64,000 nt of DNA. Source: Sphingopyxis solisilvae (lineage in GTDB: Bacteria; Pseudomonadota; Alphaproteobacteria; Sphingomonadales; Sphingomonadaceae). The position numbers and the translations under genes were made by a program. Positions 34,600 to 43,243 of this stretch are shown here, in pieces. The stretch's first letter is position 1, and the number at the start of each line of letters is the position of its first letter. The stretch spans positions 26,633 through 90,632 of the forward strand of contig NZ_JADKYM010000003.1 in assembly GCF_015475875.1 (NCBI RefSeq). Reading direction: 5' to 3'. A model generated the notes under the pieces. That model made no database searches. It saw only the letters and a list, made by a program, of their open reading frames with translations, and was not told the origin of the DNA.

Positions 34600-34674
34600 G
34601 CTGCTGTAGCTCAGTGGTAGAGCGCGTCATTGGTAATGACGAGGTCGACAGTTCAATCCTGTCCAGCAGCACCA
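34600..34674 (+). tRNA. tRNA-Thr (GGT anticodon)
   Basis: Acceptor GCTGCTG pairs with CAGCAGC, then A and encoded CCA. The anticodon stem CGTCA/TGACG encloses TTGGTAA, giving anticodon GGT (threonine, ACC/ACU). The T-loop is TTCAATC and the D-arm is AGCTCAGTGGTAGAGC. Length 75 bases. Confidence 0.97.
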
Positions 34675-34780
34675 TTTCCTCCATTGCTCGCTATCTTTGG
34701 ACGTGTCGCCATTGTGGCGGATCGATAGCTGGCGTCGACGGCGGGTATATCGATGATTAGCTCTCCGGCACGGAACCTTT

Positions 34781-35014
34781 GTGCCTGTCGACGGTATAGG
34801 GAGTCGAGGCAGGCTCTGGCGCCTCGAGGGAGTTCATGACATCGAAACGAGATTGTGGATCGCCTACGGCCTCATCACCCTTATGCTCGTTGCGGCAGTC
34901 TGCGTCGTTTTCTACGCGAGGTATAATCGACACGACCAAAAAATCGCACGAAGGCGCGCGCGTGAGGATCAACTTCATCGCGATAGGGCGGATGCCGAGG
35001 ACGCGCCGAAGTGA
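34781..35014 (+). CDS. Putative small single-helix membrane protein
   Basis: A 77-residue frame starting at GTG. It holds one hydrophobic segment (LWIAYGLITLMLVAAVCVVFYA, residues ~24-45) and then a charged tail rich in Arg/Asp. No family is recognised. The start and ribosome binding site are unclear, so the true N-terminus may differ. The surrounding stretch (34675-35042) holds nothing else supported. Confidence 0.4.
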   Translation: MPVDGIGSRGRLWRLEGVHDIETRLWIAYGLITLMLVAAVCVVFYARYNRHDQKIARRRAREDQLHRDRADAEDAPK

Positions 35015-35042
35015 TTGTTTAAATGCGCCTTTGCGGCAGGCT

Positions 35043-35921
35043 TTAGATTTTCGCCCCCAGCAGCCAGTCGTGGAAGAGCTTCACGGCGGGCTGGCGTAGT
35101 GCGCGCGGGCGGCACACGAACCAATAGCTGTACGGGCTGTCGACGTCGAAATCGAACAGGCGGATCAGGCGCGGATCGTGGGCGTCGTCGAAATGATGGC
35201 CGTGCATGAAGGCGATGCCGATGCCCTGCGCCGCCGCTTCCAGCATCAGCGGTCCCGAATCGAAATAATCGATCCCAGCGGGCTCCAGATAGGGCATACC
35301 GATCGCCTTGCGCCATTCGGTAAAGGTTTCGGGCATTTCGCGGTGGAGCAGCACGGTCATGCGCTGCAATTGTTCGGGCACGGTAATCGCGCGATCGCCG
35401 TCGGTGAGTGTCCGCGCGGCGATCGGGAAGACCTTGTCCTGATCGAGCCGCGCGGCGTACAGTGCCGGGTCGATCGTTCGGGCGAGCGCGATCGCGGCGT
35501 CGATCCCGTCGCCCAGCCGCGCTTCGGCGTGCGACATGGTGTCGATGTCGATGTGCAGTTCGGGATGTTCGCGGCGGAGTTCGGGCAGGCGCGGAAACAG
35601 GCGCTGCTGCGCGAACAGCGGCAGCACGTTGAGGTGGAGACGCAGAGCGGCGTCGGGGCTGCCGACGCGTCCGATCACGCCGCGCAGTTCGTCGAGGATC
35701 GGCGCGAGCTGTTCCTGTAGCGCGCGTCCCGCCTCGGTCAGGCTGAGCCCGTGATGATGGCGGTTGAACAGCGGGCGCCCGACCGCATGTTCGAGGGTCT
35801 GGATGCGCCGCGACAGCGCCGGCATCGACAGCCCCAGCTCGATCGCAGCCGCCTTCACCGTGCCGTGGCGCGCGACCTCGAGAAAGGCCTCCATGCTGCT
35901 GAGGGGAGGAAGGCGGGGCAT
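35043..35921 (-). CDS. LysR-family transcriptional regulator
   Basis: A 292-residue LysR regulator. The N-terminal winged HTH is clear (SSMEAFLEVARHGTVKAAAIELGLSMPALSRRI, LFNRHHHGLSLTEAG, key positions residues ~8-60) and the rest is a periplasmic-binding-like effector domain. The start MPRLPPLSS at 35921 gives normal family length; extra upstream codons are non-homologous. It is divergent from a CDC48-like ATPase gene with 142 bases between, containing a CACAAATTTGTG palindrome. Effector unknown. Confidence 0.92.
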   Translation of the reverse strand: MPRLPPLSSMEAFLEVARHGTVKAAAIELGLSMPALSRRIQTLEHAVGRPLFNRHHHGLSLTEAGRALQEQLAPILDELRGVIGRVGSPDAALRLHLNVLPLFAQQRLFPRLPELRREHPELHIDIDTMSHAEARLGDGIDAAIALARTIDPALYAARLDQDKVFPIAARTLTDGDRAITVPEQLQRMTVLLHREMPETFTEWRKAIGMPYLEPAGIDYFDSGPLMLEAAAQGIGIAFMHGHHFDDAHDPRLIRLFDFDVDSPYSYWFVCRPRALRQPAVKLFHDWLLGAKI

Positions 35922-35958
35922 ATCGGGCGCCGATGATACATGCCGCGGCGCGACTTGC

Positions 35959-35970
35959 CACAAATTTGTG
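35959..35970. promoter_or_regulatory. Palindrome CACAAATTTGTG in the LysR/CDC48 gap
   Basis: A perfect 12-base palindrome, 38 bases upstream of the LysR start and 94 bases upstream of the AAA ATPase start. LysR sites are usually dyads around T-N11-A next to their own divergent promoter, so this is a candidate autoregulatory site. Function is inferred. Confidence 0.45.
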
Positions 35971-36063
35971 CAGTGCGTCAAAGCGCCGAAGCGGCAGAGG
36001 GGTCGCAAATCGGGAACGACCGCCCTATCTTTCGCATTCTGACCTTTTTGAGGGAGATGCGCC

Positions 36064-38391
36064 TTGGCCGATGCGGCGGTAAAAGAAAAACAGGTGAAAT
36101 TGCAGGTCGCAAACGCGCGCGCCGAGGAAAGCGGCGGCGGGATTGCGCGGATACCGCGCGCCGCCATGGCAGAACTGGGTCTGACCGAGGGCGACATCGT
36201 CCAGATCAGCGGCAAGCGCCAGACGGCGTCGCGGGTCGTGGCGCCTTATCCCGAGGACGAAGGGCTGGACGTGATCCGCCTCGACGGCTTGCAGCGCGCG
36301 AATGCGGGCGCCGGGGCGGGGGATATGGTCGTGCTGAGCCGCGCCGATCCGCGCCCTGCCACGCGCGTGGTGTTTGCTCCGGCGCAGGAAAACCTCCGGT
36401 TGCAGGGCTCGGCGAATGCGTTGAAGCGCAGTTTTTTCGGGCGGCCGCTCGTCGCGGGCGACACGGTGGCGACCGCCGGACAACAGCGGCTCGAATCGGG
36501 CAATATGCCGCCGCAGCTGCGCCAGATGCTGAACGCGCCTGCCTACGCGCTCGCCGAAGTGCGCCTGCTGGTCGTGTCGGCGAGCCCCAAAGGCATAGTA
36601 TTCATCGACGAAAATACCGAAGTCGAGCTGCTGCCCGAATTTCAGGAGCCGCAGGACGCGCGGCGCACCGACGTCACCTATGACGATCTGGGCGGGCTGG
36701 GCGAGACGATCGACCAATTGCGCGAGATGGTCGAGCTGCCGTTGCGTTACCCCGAACTGTTCCGCCGCCTGGGCGTCGATCCGCCGCGCGGGGTGCTGCT
36801 GCACGGGCCGCCGGGCACCGGCAAGACGCGGCTGGCGCGCGCGGTCGCCAACGAAAGCGAAGCGCAATTTTTCCTGATCAACGGCCCCGAAATCATGGGG
36901 TCGGCCTATGGCGAATCCGAAAAGCGGCTGCGCGATATTTTCGAGCAGGCGGCCAAGGCGGCGCCGTCGATCCTGTTCATCGACGAAATCGATTCGATCG
37001 CGCCGAAGCGGGGGCAGGTGACGGGCGAGGCCGAGAAGCGGTTGGTCGCACAGCTGCTGACGCTGATGGACGGGCTGGAACCGCGCACCAATCTGGTGGT
37101 GATCGCCGCGACCAACCGCCCCGATGCGATCGACGAGGCGTTGCGCCGCCCGGGCCGGTTCGACCGCGAAATCGTCATCGGGGTGCCCGATGAAAGCGGG
37201 CGGCGAGAGATACTGGGCATCCACACGCGCGGTATGCCGCTGGCGGACGATGTCGACCTTGCCGAACTGGCGCGCACCACCTTTGGCTTTGTCGGCGCCG
37301 ATATGGCGGCGCTGACGCGCGAGGCGGCGATCGAAGCGGTGCGCCGGATCATGCCGAAACTCAATCTGGAGGACGGGACGATCCCGCCCGAAGTGCTCGA
37401 CGAACTGCGCGTCACGCGCGACGATTTCAACAATGCCCTGAAACGCATCCAGCCGTCGGCGATGCGCGAGGTGATGGTGCAGGCACCGAAAACGCGGTGG
37501 AGCGACATCGGCGGACTCGACGCGGCGCGCGACAAGCTGATCGAGGGTATCGAACTGCCGCTCAAGCATCCCGAAGCGTTCCGGCGGCTCGGCATCCGTC
37601 CGGCGAAGGGCTTTCTACTCTATGGCCCGCCGGGGACCGGCAAAACGCTGCTCGCCAAGGCGGCGGCACGCGAGTCGGACGCCAATTTCATCGCGATCAA
37701 ATCGTCAGACCTGCTGTCGAAATGGTATGGCGAGAGCGAGCAGCAGATCGCCCGCCTGTTTGCCCGCGCCCGCGCCGTGGCGCCGACGATCATCTTTATC
37801 GACGAGCTCGACAGCCTTGTGCCCGCCCGCGGCGGCGGGGCGTCGGGCGAGCCGCAGGTGACCGAACGCGTGGTCAACACGATCCTCGCGGAAATGGACG
37901 GGATCGAGGAAATGCAGTCGGTCGTGGTGATCGGGGCGACGAACCGCCCGAACCTGATCGATCCGGCGCTCCTGCGGCCCGGACGGCTCGACGAGCTGAT
38001 CTATGTCTCGGTGCCGGACAAGGAAGGTCGCCGCCGGATATTGGAGATCCAGACCGGCAAGATGCCGCTCGCCGACGATGTCGATCTGGCGGTGCTGGCA
38101 GAAAAGTCGGATCGCTTCACCGGCGCCGACCTCGAAGATCTGACGCGCCGCGCCGGTCTGGCGGCGCTCAAGCGGTCGATCAACAGCGATACGGTGACGA
38201 TGGCCGATTTCGACGCGGCGCTGAAAGACACGCGGGCGTCGGTCACCGAAGCGATGGAAAAGGATTATGAAAAAATCCAGGGCGAGATCAAGCAACAGGC
38301 GATGAGCGTCAACCCGATCGGCTTCTTCGCGCCCGGCATGTTGAAGCCGGTGCGCGACCAGAAACATGCCGGGGATTCGGTGAAGGACTAA
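36064..38391 (+). CDS. CDC48/p97-like AAA+ ATPase
   Basis: A 775-residue protein with an N-terminal double-psi barrel-like CDC48 N domain (KLQVANARAEESGGGIARI, LTEGDIVQISGKR; residues ~10-190) and two AAA modules. D1 has Walker A GPPGTGKT at 248-255 and Walker B SILFIDEIDS near 300. D2 has GPPGTGKT near 521-528 and IIFIDELDSL near 579. CDC48/p97 unfoldases extract proteins from complexes for degradation; the target here is unknown. It begins with TTG, with GAGGGAGA upstream. The usual aromatic pore residue and C-terminal HbYX tail are not evident; the tail is AGDSVKD. Confidence 0.93.
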   Translation: MADAAVKEKQVKLQVANARAEESGGGIARIPRAAMAELGLTEGDIVQISGKRQTASRVVAPYPEDEGLDVIRLDGLQRANAGAGAGDMVVLSRADPRPATRVVFAPAQENLRLQGSANALKRSFFGRPLVAGDTVATAGQQRLESGNMPPQLRQMLNAPAYALAEVRLLVVSASPKGIVFIDENTEVELLPEFQEPQDARRTDVTYDDLGGLGETIDQLREMVELPLRYPELFRRLGVDPPRGVLLHGPPGTGKTRLARAVANESEAQFFLINGPEIMGSAYGESEKRLRDIFEQAAKAAPSILFIDEIDSIAPKRGQVTGEAEKRLVAQLLTLMDGLEPRTNLVVIAATNRPDAIDEALRRPGRFDREIVIGVPDESGRREILGIHTRGMPLADDVDLAELARTTFGFVGADMAALTREAAIEAVRRIMPKLNLEDGTIPPEVLDELRVTRDDFNNALKRIQPSAMREVMVQAPKTRWSDIGGLDAARDKLIEGIELPLKHPEAFRRLGIRPAKGFLLYGPPGTGKTLLAKAAARESDANFIAIKSSDLLSKWYGESEQQIARLFARARAVAPTIIFIDELDSLVPARGGGASGEPQVTERVVNTILAEMDGIEEMQSVVVIGATNRPNLIDPALLRPGRLDELIYVSVPDKEGRRRILEIQTGKMPLADDVDLAVLAEKSDRFTGADLEDLTRRAGLAALKRSINSDTVTMADFDAALKDTRASVTEAMEKDYEKIQGEIKQQAMSVNPIGFFAPGMLKPVRDQKHAGDSVKD

Positions 38392-39704
38392 CGCGCTACG
38401 GGCTGGTCCAACCGCAGCGCCGACCAGCCCCACAGCACCAGCCAGCCGCAAAAGCCCGCCATCAGGCCATAGGCGACCATCGGGTGCCAATTGTAGAGCA
38501 GGACGCCGACCGCGGGCGAGACGATATAGGCCGACCCGTTGATCGACGCGGTCATCCCGGCGACGCTGCCCTGATCGCGGCGCGGCACCGACAGCGATGC
38601 TCCGGCGGTGAAGCCGGGTCGGAACAGGCCAAAGCCGAGCGAGGCGAGGGCAAAGCCGATGATGATCCCGTGGAGGTCGAACGACAGCCCGGTCATCAGC
38701 AATCCGCCTGCCCCGAGCGCCGACCCGACCAGTACTGCGGTCCGCGCCGAAAGCTTGAGCAGCGGGATCAGTCCCCATTGCGCTAGCAAGGTCGCGAACG
38801 CGCCCGCCATCAGGACGATGCCCGTCATCGCCGCGCCCTCGTCGGGGCGGAGCCGCATGTCGAGCCGGTCGAGGATGAGGAAGCCGATGACGCCGAGCAT
38901 CATCGCCTGCGCCTGACCGCCGTAAAAGCCCGCGAGCAGCCACGGCCGCACCCTTTTGTCGGTCCAGCGCAGCCGCGCCGGGCCGGGGGCGTCCTCGGCG
39001 GGAACGCCGTCATTCTCGCCTTCCTCGGTAGCACTCGCGGGCGAGCCGGCGGCGGTCGGATAGGCGACGATCGCGCCGCGCGCGGCAAAGCGCGGCATAT
39101 CGTCGGGCAGCCGCCAGCGCAACATGATCAGCACCAGCAGGCCGATCAGTGCGAATACCAGCAGCGGACCCGACAGCCCGACGAAGGGCAGGATGAAAAA
39201 GGGCGCGATCGCCGGGCCGATCACCGTGCCGAGCCCGAACGACGACGAAACGAGCGACAGCGCCTGGGTGCGTTCCTCGGGGTCGGTCCGCGATGCGACA
39301 TAGGCCTGGACCGCGGGCGGCGCGGCCGATCCGAAGCCGCCGTAGAGGCTACGAAACACGGCGAAAATGATGAAAGTCACGCCCGCCGCGACATAACCCT
39401 GCAACCCCGCCCACAAGGTCAGCCCGCACAGCGCCATTGACGCCATGAACCCGACGACGCCCAGCGCCATCAGCGCCTTGCGCCCGCGCTTGTCGGACTG
39501 GCGCGCCCAGTGCGGCGCGGTCAGCACCCACAGCAGCGCGGACCAGCTGAACGCCAGGCTGACCCAGACGTCGGGGATGTGCAGCTTGGCGCCGATCGCG
39601 GGCAGGATCGATTGCATCGCGGTGTTGCCCGCCGCGGCGACAAGCATCACCGAAAAGAGCACGGCCATGCGATCCGCCGGAATCGAGCGCGATATCGTCG
39701 CCAT
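38388..39704 (-). CDS. MFS transporter
   Basis: A 438-residue major facilitator with about 12 helices. N-terminal ADRMAVLFSVMLVAAAGNTAM starts helix 1, HWARQSDKRGRKALMALG is the conserved loop 2-3 motif (D-x-R-G-R/K), and a long charged centre (~residues 205-245) separates the two halves. The substrate is unknown. It is convergent with the AAA ATPase gene, overlapping its 3' end by four bases, and divergent from the methyltransferase. Confidence 0.9.
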   Translation of the reverse strand: MATISRSIPADRMAVLFSVMLVAAAGNTAMQSILPAIGAKLHIPDVWVSLAFSWSALLWVLTAPHWARQSDKRGRKALMALGVVGFMASMALCGLTLWAGLQGYVAAGVTFIIFAVFRSLYGGFGSAAPPAVQAYVASRTDPEERTQALSLVSSSFGLGTVIGPAIAPFFILPFVGLSGPLLVFALIGLLVLIMLRWRLPDDMPRFAARGAIVAYPTAAGSPASATEEGENDGVPAEDAPGPARLRWTDKRVRPWLLAGFYGGQAQAMMLGVIGFLILDRLDMRLRPDEGAAMTGIVLMAGAFATLLAQWGLIPLLKLSARTAVLVGSALGAGGLLMTGLSFDLHGIIIGFALASLGFGLFRPGFTAGASLSVPRRDQGSVAGMTASINGSAYIVSPAVGVLLYNWHPMVAYGLMAGFCGWLVLWGWSALRLDQPVAR

Positions 39705-39856
39705 GCCGCCTGTGCCCTTTTCGTCCAGAGGTCCGCAACCCGCGCCTTTCCCTACACGCGGTCGCAAGGCTGTCCAGAGTCAAGACACACTCTTTCCTTG
39801 CGCGCCCGCGCCGATTTTGCCACGCCCTTGCCAACGGCAACAATGCGAAAGCGACC

Positions 39857-40495
39857 ATGACCAATCCGCGGGCGCACGCCCAAGAAACCAAAGCGCCGCT
39901 CGCCCGCAGGGTTCGGATGAGGCTCAAACGCTTTTTCGGGCCGTGGGGCATGTTCGTCCGCGGCTTCATCAAGCATCCGGTCATGGTGGGATCGATCGTT
40001 CCGTCGTCGCCGACGCTGATCCGCCACATGCTGAAACCCGTCGACTGGAAGAACACCAAGCTGTTCGTCGAATATGGCCCCGGCGTCGGGACATTCTGCC
40101 GCCCGGTGCTCGAAAAAATGGCGGGCGATGCGACGTTGATCGCGATCGACACCAACGAGGATTTTATCGACTATCTGCGGAAAGACATCCGCGACAGCCG
40201 CTTCATTGCGGTGCATGGGTCGGCCGCCGACGTCGAGGACATCATCGCCGCGCACGGCTTCGACCAGGCCGATTATGTTCTGTCGGGCTTGCCTTTTTCG
40301 ACCCTGCCAGCGGGTGTCGGGCCGGCGATTGCCGCGGCGACACATAAGGTGCTGCGGCCCGGCGGCGCCTTTCTGGTCTATCAGTTTCGCGCCCGCGCGC
40401 GCGATTTCCTCGCCCCGCATTTTGCGCGCATCGACCACGCGTTCGAATGGGTGAACGTGCCGCCATGCTTCCTGTTCTGGGGCTGGAAAGACTAG
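39857..40495 (+). CDS. PmtA-like phospholipid N-methyltransferase
   Basis: A 212-residue class I SAM-dependent methyltransferase. The SAM-binding motif I is FVEYGPGVGTF (residues ~70-80), with acidic TLIAIDTNEDF and post-motif DYVLSGLPFSTL. The sequence layout (basic N-terminus RRVRMRLKRFFGPWG, GSIVPSSPTL) is like the rhizobial/Rhodobacter-type PmtA that methylates phosphatidylethanolamine toward phosphatidylcholine. It is convergent with a PLD-family synthase gene, consistent with phospholipid metabolism. The exact substrate is not proven. Confidence 0.82.
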   Translation: MTNPRAHAQETKAPLARRVRMRLKRFFGPWGMFVRGFIKHPVMVGSIVPSSPTLIRHMLKPVDWKNTKLFVEYGPGVGTFCRPVLEKMAGDATLIAIDTNEDFIDYLRKDIRDSRFIAVHGSAADVEDIIAAHGFDQADYVLSGLPFSTLPAGVGPAIAAATHKVLRPGGAFLVYQFRARARDFLAPHFARIDHAFEWVNVPPCFLFWGWKD

Positions 40496-40638
40496 GTTGT
40501 ACCACCATTCACCCCATGGCGGCCTGCAAATGGCGATTTCCCGCGCTTCCGGTGCTCACGTACGTTAAGTACGCTGCGCTCCGGGTCACGAAAAATCACC
40601 ATTTTCGGCTCGCCCTGAGCTGAATGGCGATACAACCT
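40494..40638. repeat. Long imperfect hairpin between convergent genes
   Basis: The ends AGGTTGTACC and ATACAACCT, plus ACCATTCA / TGAATGG, form the outer arms. Inner matches include AATGGCGATTT / AAATCACCATTTT and an ACGTACGTTAAGTACG core. This ~145-base element starts inside the methyltransferase stop codon and runs into the last codon of the PLD-family gene, so it may terminate both. It is unlike families 1 and 2. Confidence 0.8.
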
Positions 40639-41833
40639 AAACTTCCAGATCAGGGTCGGTTTCGCCGAGCCCGAAGTTGAGCCGCCGCGACACCGTATAG
40701 TCCGCCACGCCGACCACGAACCAGGCGAGCGTCCAGCGCAGGCGCGTCAGCCATCCGGCGCGCGCCTTGTGCGCCGCGGCGGTGATATTGTCGCAATCCT
40801 CACGCTGCGCCGCGATAAATCCGCGCATCTGCTCGGCGAAACCCGCATCGGCGACGCGCAGCATCAGCTCGACGTTGACGAACAGGCTGCGCATGTCGAA
40901 ATTGGCGGTGCCGATGTAAACGACATCGTCGATCACGATCAGCTTCATGTGCAGCTTACACGGGCGATATTCCCAGATCGTCGCGCCCTTGCGCAGCAGA
41001 TAACCGTACAGCAGGCGCGATGCGCCGATCGTTGCGGCATTGTCCGACTTGGCGGCCATGATGAAGCGCGCGCGGCCAAGCCGCGCGACGCGGCCGAGAC
41101 GCCGCAGCATGCCTTGCCCCGGCGAGAAATAGGCCATCGCCATGTCGAGCTGGCACGCGCCGGTAAGGTCGCTCCGCACCGCCTGCGCCCATGGGGACAG
41201 ACGCTGTGTCGGGCCGCCGACCAGCCAGGTGACCGGTCCCTTGTCGACCGGCCATTCGCGGATCAAACGGCGCAGCAGGAACAGCTTGCCGTCGTGATGC
41301 GCCGTATAATCGTGGATTTCAGCAAACCAGGCGACCATCCGCGCCACCGACGGCCCGCGCACGACGATGCCAAGGTCGAACCAACAAAGGCTGCGATCGC
41401 CCGACAGATAGGCCGACGCGATATTGAAGCCGCCGGTCACCGCGACTTCGTCGTCGACGACCAACAGCTTTTGATGGTTGCGGATCAGATAGCTCGATCG
41501 CCAGCGCCGCGAGAAAAAGGTGACGCTGCCGCCCGCGGCGCGCAGCGCGGCGAAGATGTCGTCGGTCAAATCCGACGAACCGAAGCTGTCGATGACCGCG
41601 CGCACGCGTACGCCGCGCTGCGCCGCCGCCGTCATCGCATCGAGCACGCGCGTTCCGGCCTCGTCGTGATCGAATATGTACATGACCAGGTCGATGCTGC
41701 GCGCGGCGCCGTTGACGAGCGCCAGGATGCGGTCGATACGAAGGTTGCCGTCGGTAATGACCTCAAGCCGGTGGCCGGCAACCTCGGCTGTCAGCGCATC
41801 GGGGTGGCCGGCAAGACAGGTCGCTTCGCTCAT
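40637..41833 (-). CDS. Phospholipase D-like / cardiolipin synthase family
   Basis: A 398-residue PLD-superfamily enzyme with two HKD motifs: NHQKLLVVDDEVAVTGGFN (near 117) and LHMKLIVIDDVVYIGTANFD (near 310). Cardiolipin synthases of the ClsB type have about this length, lack the N-terminal membrane helices, and condense phosphatidylglycerol. An exact assignment (Cls, phosphatidylserine synthase or phospholipase) cannot be fixed. The ATG at 41833 gives MSEATCLAG; the frame is open upstream but carries a Pro/Arg-rich non-family stretch. It is divergent from rpoZ. Confidence 0.9.
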   Translation of the reverse strand: MSEATCLAGHPDALTAEVAGHRLEVITDGNLRIDRILALVNGAARSIDLVMYIFDHDEAGTRVLDAMTAAAQRGVRVRAVIDSFGSSDLTDDIFAALRAAGGSVTFFSRRWRSSYLIRNHQKLLVVDDEVAVTGGFNIASAYLSGDRSLCWFDLGIVVRGPSVARMVAWFAEIHDYTAHHDGKLFLLRRLIREWPVDKGPVTWLVGGPTQRLSPWAQAVRSDLTGACQLDMAMAYFSPGQGMLRRLGRVARLGRARFIMAAKSDNAATIGASRLLYGYLLRKGATIWEYRPCKLHMKLIVIDDVVYIGTANFDMRSLFVNVELMLRVADAGFAEQMRGFIAAQREDCDNITAAAHKARAGWLTRLRWTLAWFVVGVADYTVSRRLNFGLGETDPDLEV

Positions 41834-41965
41834 CGCCCGCTCATAGGCGGGTCGCGGCGGCGGGGGCAAGCGCGGCGCTTTGATTGACAGCAAGCCGCGG
41901 TGCTGCTAGCGCGCAGCGCTTGCTGCCATGCCTCTGGCTGGCCTCTCCTCGATCAAGGAAAACAC

Positions 41966-42310
41966 ATGGCCCGCGTTACCGTCGAAGATTGCGTCGACAA
42001 GATTCCCAACCGTTTTGACCTCGTGCTGCTGTCGGCGCATCGCGCGCGCGAAATCTCGGGCGGATCGGAACTGACCGTCGACCGCGACCGCGACAAGAAC
42101 CCGGTCGTCGCGCTCCGCGAAATCGCCGAACAGACAGTGCGGCCGAAAGATCTGACCGAAACGCTCGTTTCGACGCTGCAAAAGGTGGTGATCGACGACG
42201 ACGACACGCCCGACGAAATCAGCTCGATCAGCCGCTCCGCCGAAGCGCTGCGCCTGACCGCCGCAGCCCCGCCGCGCAGCCCCGCCGGTGGCGGCGGCGA
42301 CTTCGAATAA
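41966..42310 (+). CDS. rpoZ: RNA polymerase omega subunit
   Basis: A 114-residue omega subunit, which helps RNA polymerase assembly. [24 protein letters not shown] is the conserved start and RAREISGG follows. The low-complexity alanine/proline tail ([17 protein letters not shown]) is common in alphaproteobacteria. AAGGAAAA before the ATG at 41966 supports this start. In many proteobacteria rpoZ sits with spoT; here the next genes are unrelated. A strong terminator follows. Confidence 0.96.
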   Translation: MARVTVEDCVDKIPNRFDLVLLSAHRAREISGGSELTVDRDRDKNPVVALREIAEQTVRPKDLTETLVSTLQKVVIDDDDTPDEISSISRSAEALRLTAAAPPRSPAGGGGDFE

Positions 42311-42332
42311 GCGAAGCGCTTGAAGCGATAAG

Positions 42333-42360
42333 GGGCCGCAGGAAACTGCGGCCCTTTTTT
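42333..42360 (+). terminator. Rho-independent terminator after rpoZ
   Basis: GGGCCGCA, a GGAAAC loop and TGCGGCCC, followed directly by six T, form an ideal intrinsic terminator 23 bases after the rpoZ stop. Confidence 0.95.
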
Positions 42361-42434
42361 GTGCGGCGAGGTTGGCGGGATGTCTACTTGTGATCGGTTG
42401 CGGGCTTTTGACCGAAGGGCCGAGTTTGAACAGG

Positions 42435-42507
42435 ATTCGCGCAGAGGCGCAGAGATCGCAAAGGGGCGTGCGCTTCAGCTCTGCGACCTCTGCGCCTCTG
42501 CGCGAAT
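42435..42507. repeat. Inverted repeat, ATTCGCGCAGAGGCGCAGAG type
   Basis: The left arm ATTCGCGCAGAGGCGCAGAG and its reverse complement at 42488-42507 flank a ~33-base middle with a further TCGCA/TGCGA pair. The element fills the gap between rpoZ and the DUF3800 gene. Nothing else is supported between 42361 and 42546. Confidence 0.85.
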
Positions 42508-42546
42508 TTTATAGAATGCCGCGTTTCGACCGATTGTGGCTTTAAA

Positions 42547-42569
42547 GCCCCTCCCCTTCAGGGGAGGGC
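42547..42569. repeat. GC hairpin GCCCCTCCCC-TTCA-GGGGAGGGC
   Basis: A perfect short hairpin, 50 bases downstream of the DUF3800 gene on the minus strand. It lacks a clear T tract on either side, so it is recorded as a repeat rather than a terminator. Confidence 0.6.
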
Positions 42570-42618
42570 GTTCTCCTGTTTGAACGACAGCTTTCGACCC
42601 CAAAACCGACCTCCCCAA

Positions 42619-43224
42619 CTACGAAACCTGTGTCAGCTCGGCTACCCGTATCGCTTTCGATGCCAGCATCGGCTCGATAATCTGCTCGATACGATGGGCG
42701 CGCGGCGATTTTACCGCGATGTTGAACAGGCTGTTGGCGATAACGTCGGCGATCTGGACACCCTCGCTCCGCTGGCTGTCGGCCAGCGACGCGGTCCCCC
42801 AATGGCCAAGCCCGGCCTGGATTTCGGTCCGCACCCTGCTCAATATCCCGGCATCGTAACGCCCGTCGTCGATGACAACATCGGTGCACACGCCCCCGGT
42901 CTCGGGCAGCCAGCGCCCGACCGCCAGATTGAGCAGCGCCGCATAGAGCGCGAGGTCGCTGGGAAGGGCGTCGCCGGGTGTCCCATCCCATGAATCACGC
43001 GTCGCGACCGCTACCCAGGCGCGGCCACCGGCGCGATCGAACAGTTCGAGCAGGTAGGCGCGCTCGACGAGGCTGATGCGGCTGCCCTTGAGCTCGCCGC
43101 GGAGCCCGGTGACCGCCCTGAAGCGGCGATGGATATCGGCGGCCGCGTCGGGGGTCAGCATTGCGGCAGCGAAGGTCATCGCCCCGGCGTTGAGGCCGCC
43201 CGATTCGTCGCAATAGATGGTCAT
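42619..43224 (-). CDS. DUF3800 domain protein
   Basis: A 201-residue protein starting MTIYCDESGGLNAGAM. The leading CDESG, with acidic residues further on (TDVVIDDGRYD, GVQIADVIANS), matches DUF3800, an RNase H-like-fold family common near mobile or defence genes but without a defined function. No mobile genes are adjacent here. It follows the DUF11 gene on the same strand by 19 bases, so it may share its transcript. Confidence 0.8.
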   Translation of the reverse strand: MTIYCDESGGLNAGAMTFAAAMLTPDAAADIHRRFRAVTGLRGELKGSRISLVERAYLLELFDRAGGRAWVAVATRDSWDGTPGDALPSDLALYAALLNLAVGRWLPETGGVCTDVVIDDGRYDAGILSRVRTEIQAGLGHWGTASLADSQRSEGVQIADVIANSLFNIAVKSPRAHRIEQIIEPMLASKAIRVAELTQVS

Positions 43225-43243
43225 GGGCGCAGGCGCCGCGCGG

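Noticed and set aside
32848-34674. tRNA genes as possible integration sites
   Set aside because: No integrase, direct repeat of a tRNA end or island-like genes are next to either tRNA.
42619-43224. DUF3800 as part of a defence or phage island
   Set aside because: The neighbours are rpoZ, a DUF11-like protein and ftsH; no nuclease, phage or restriction gene is nearby.
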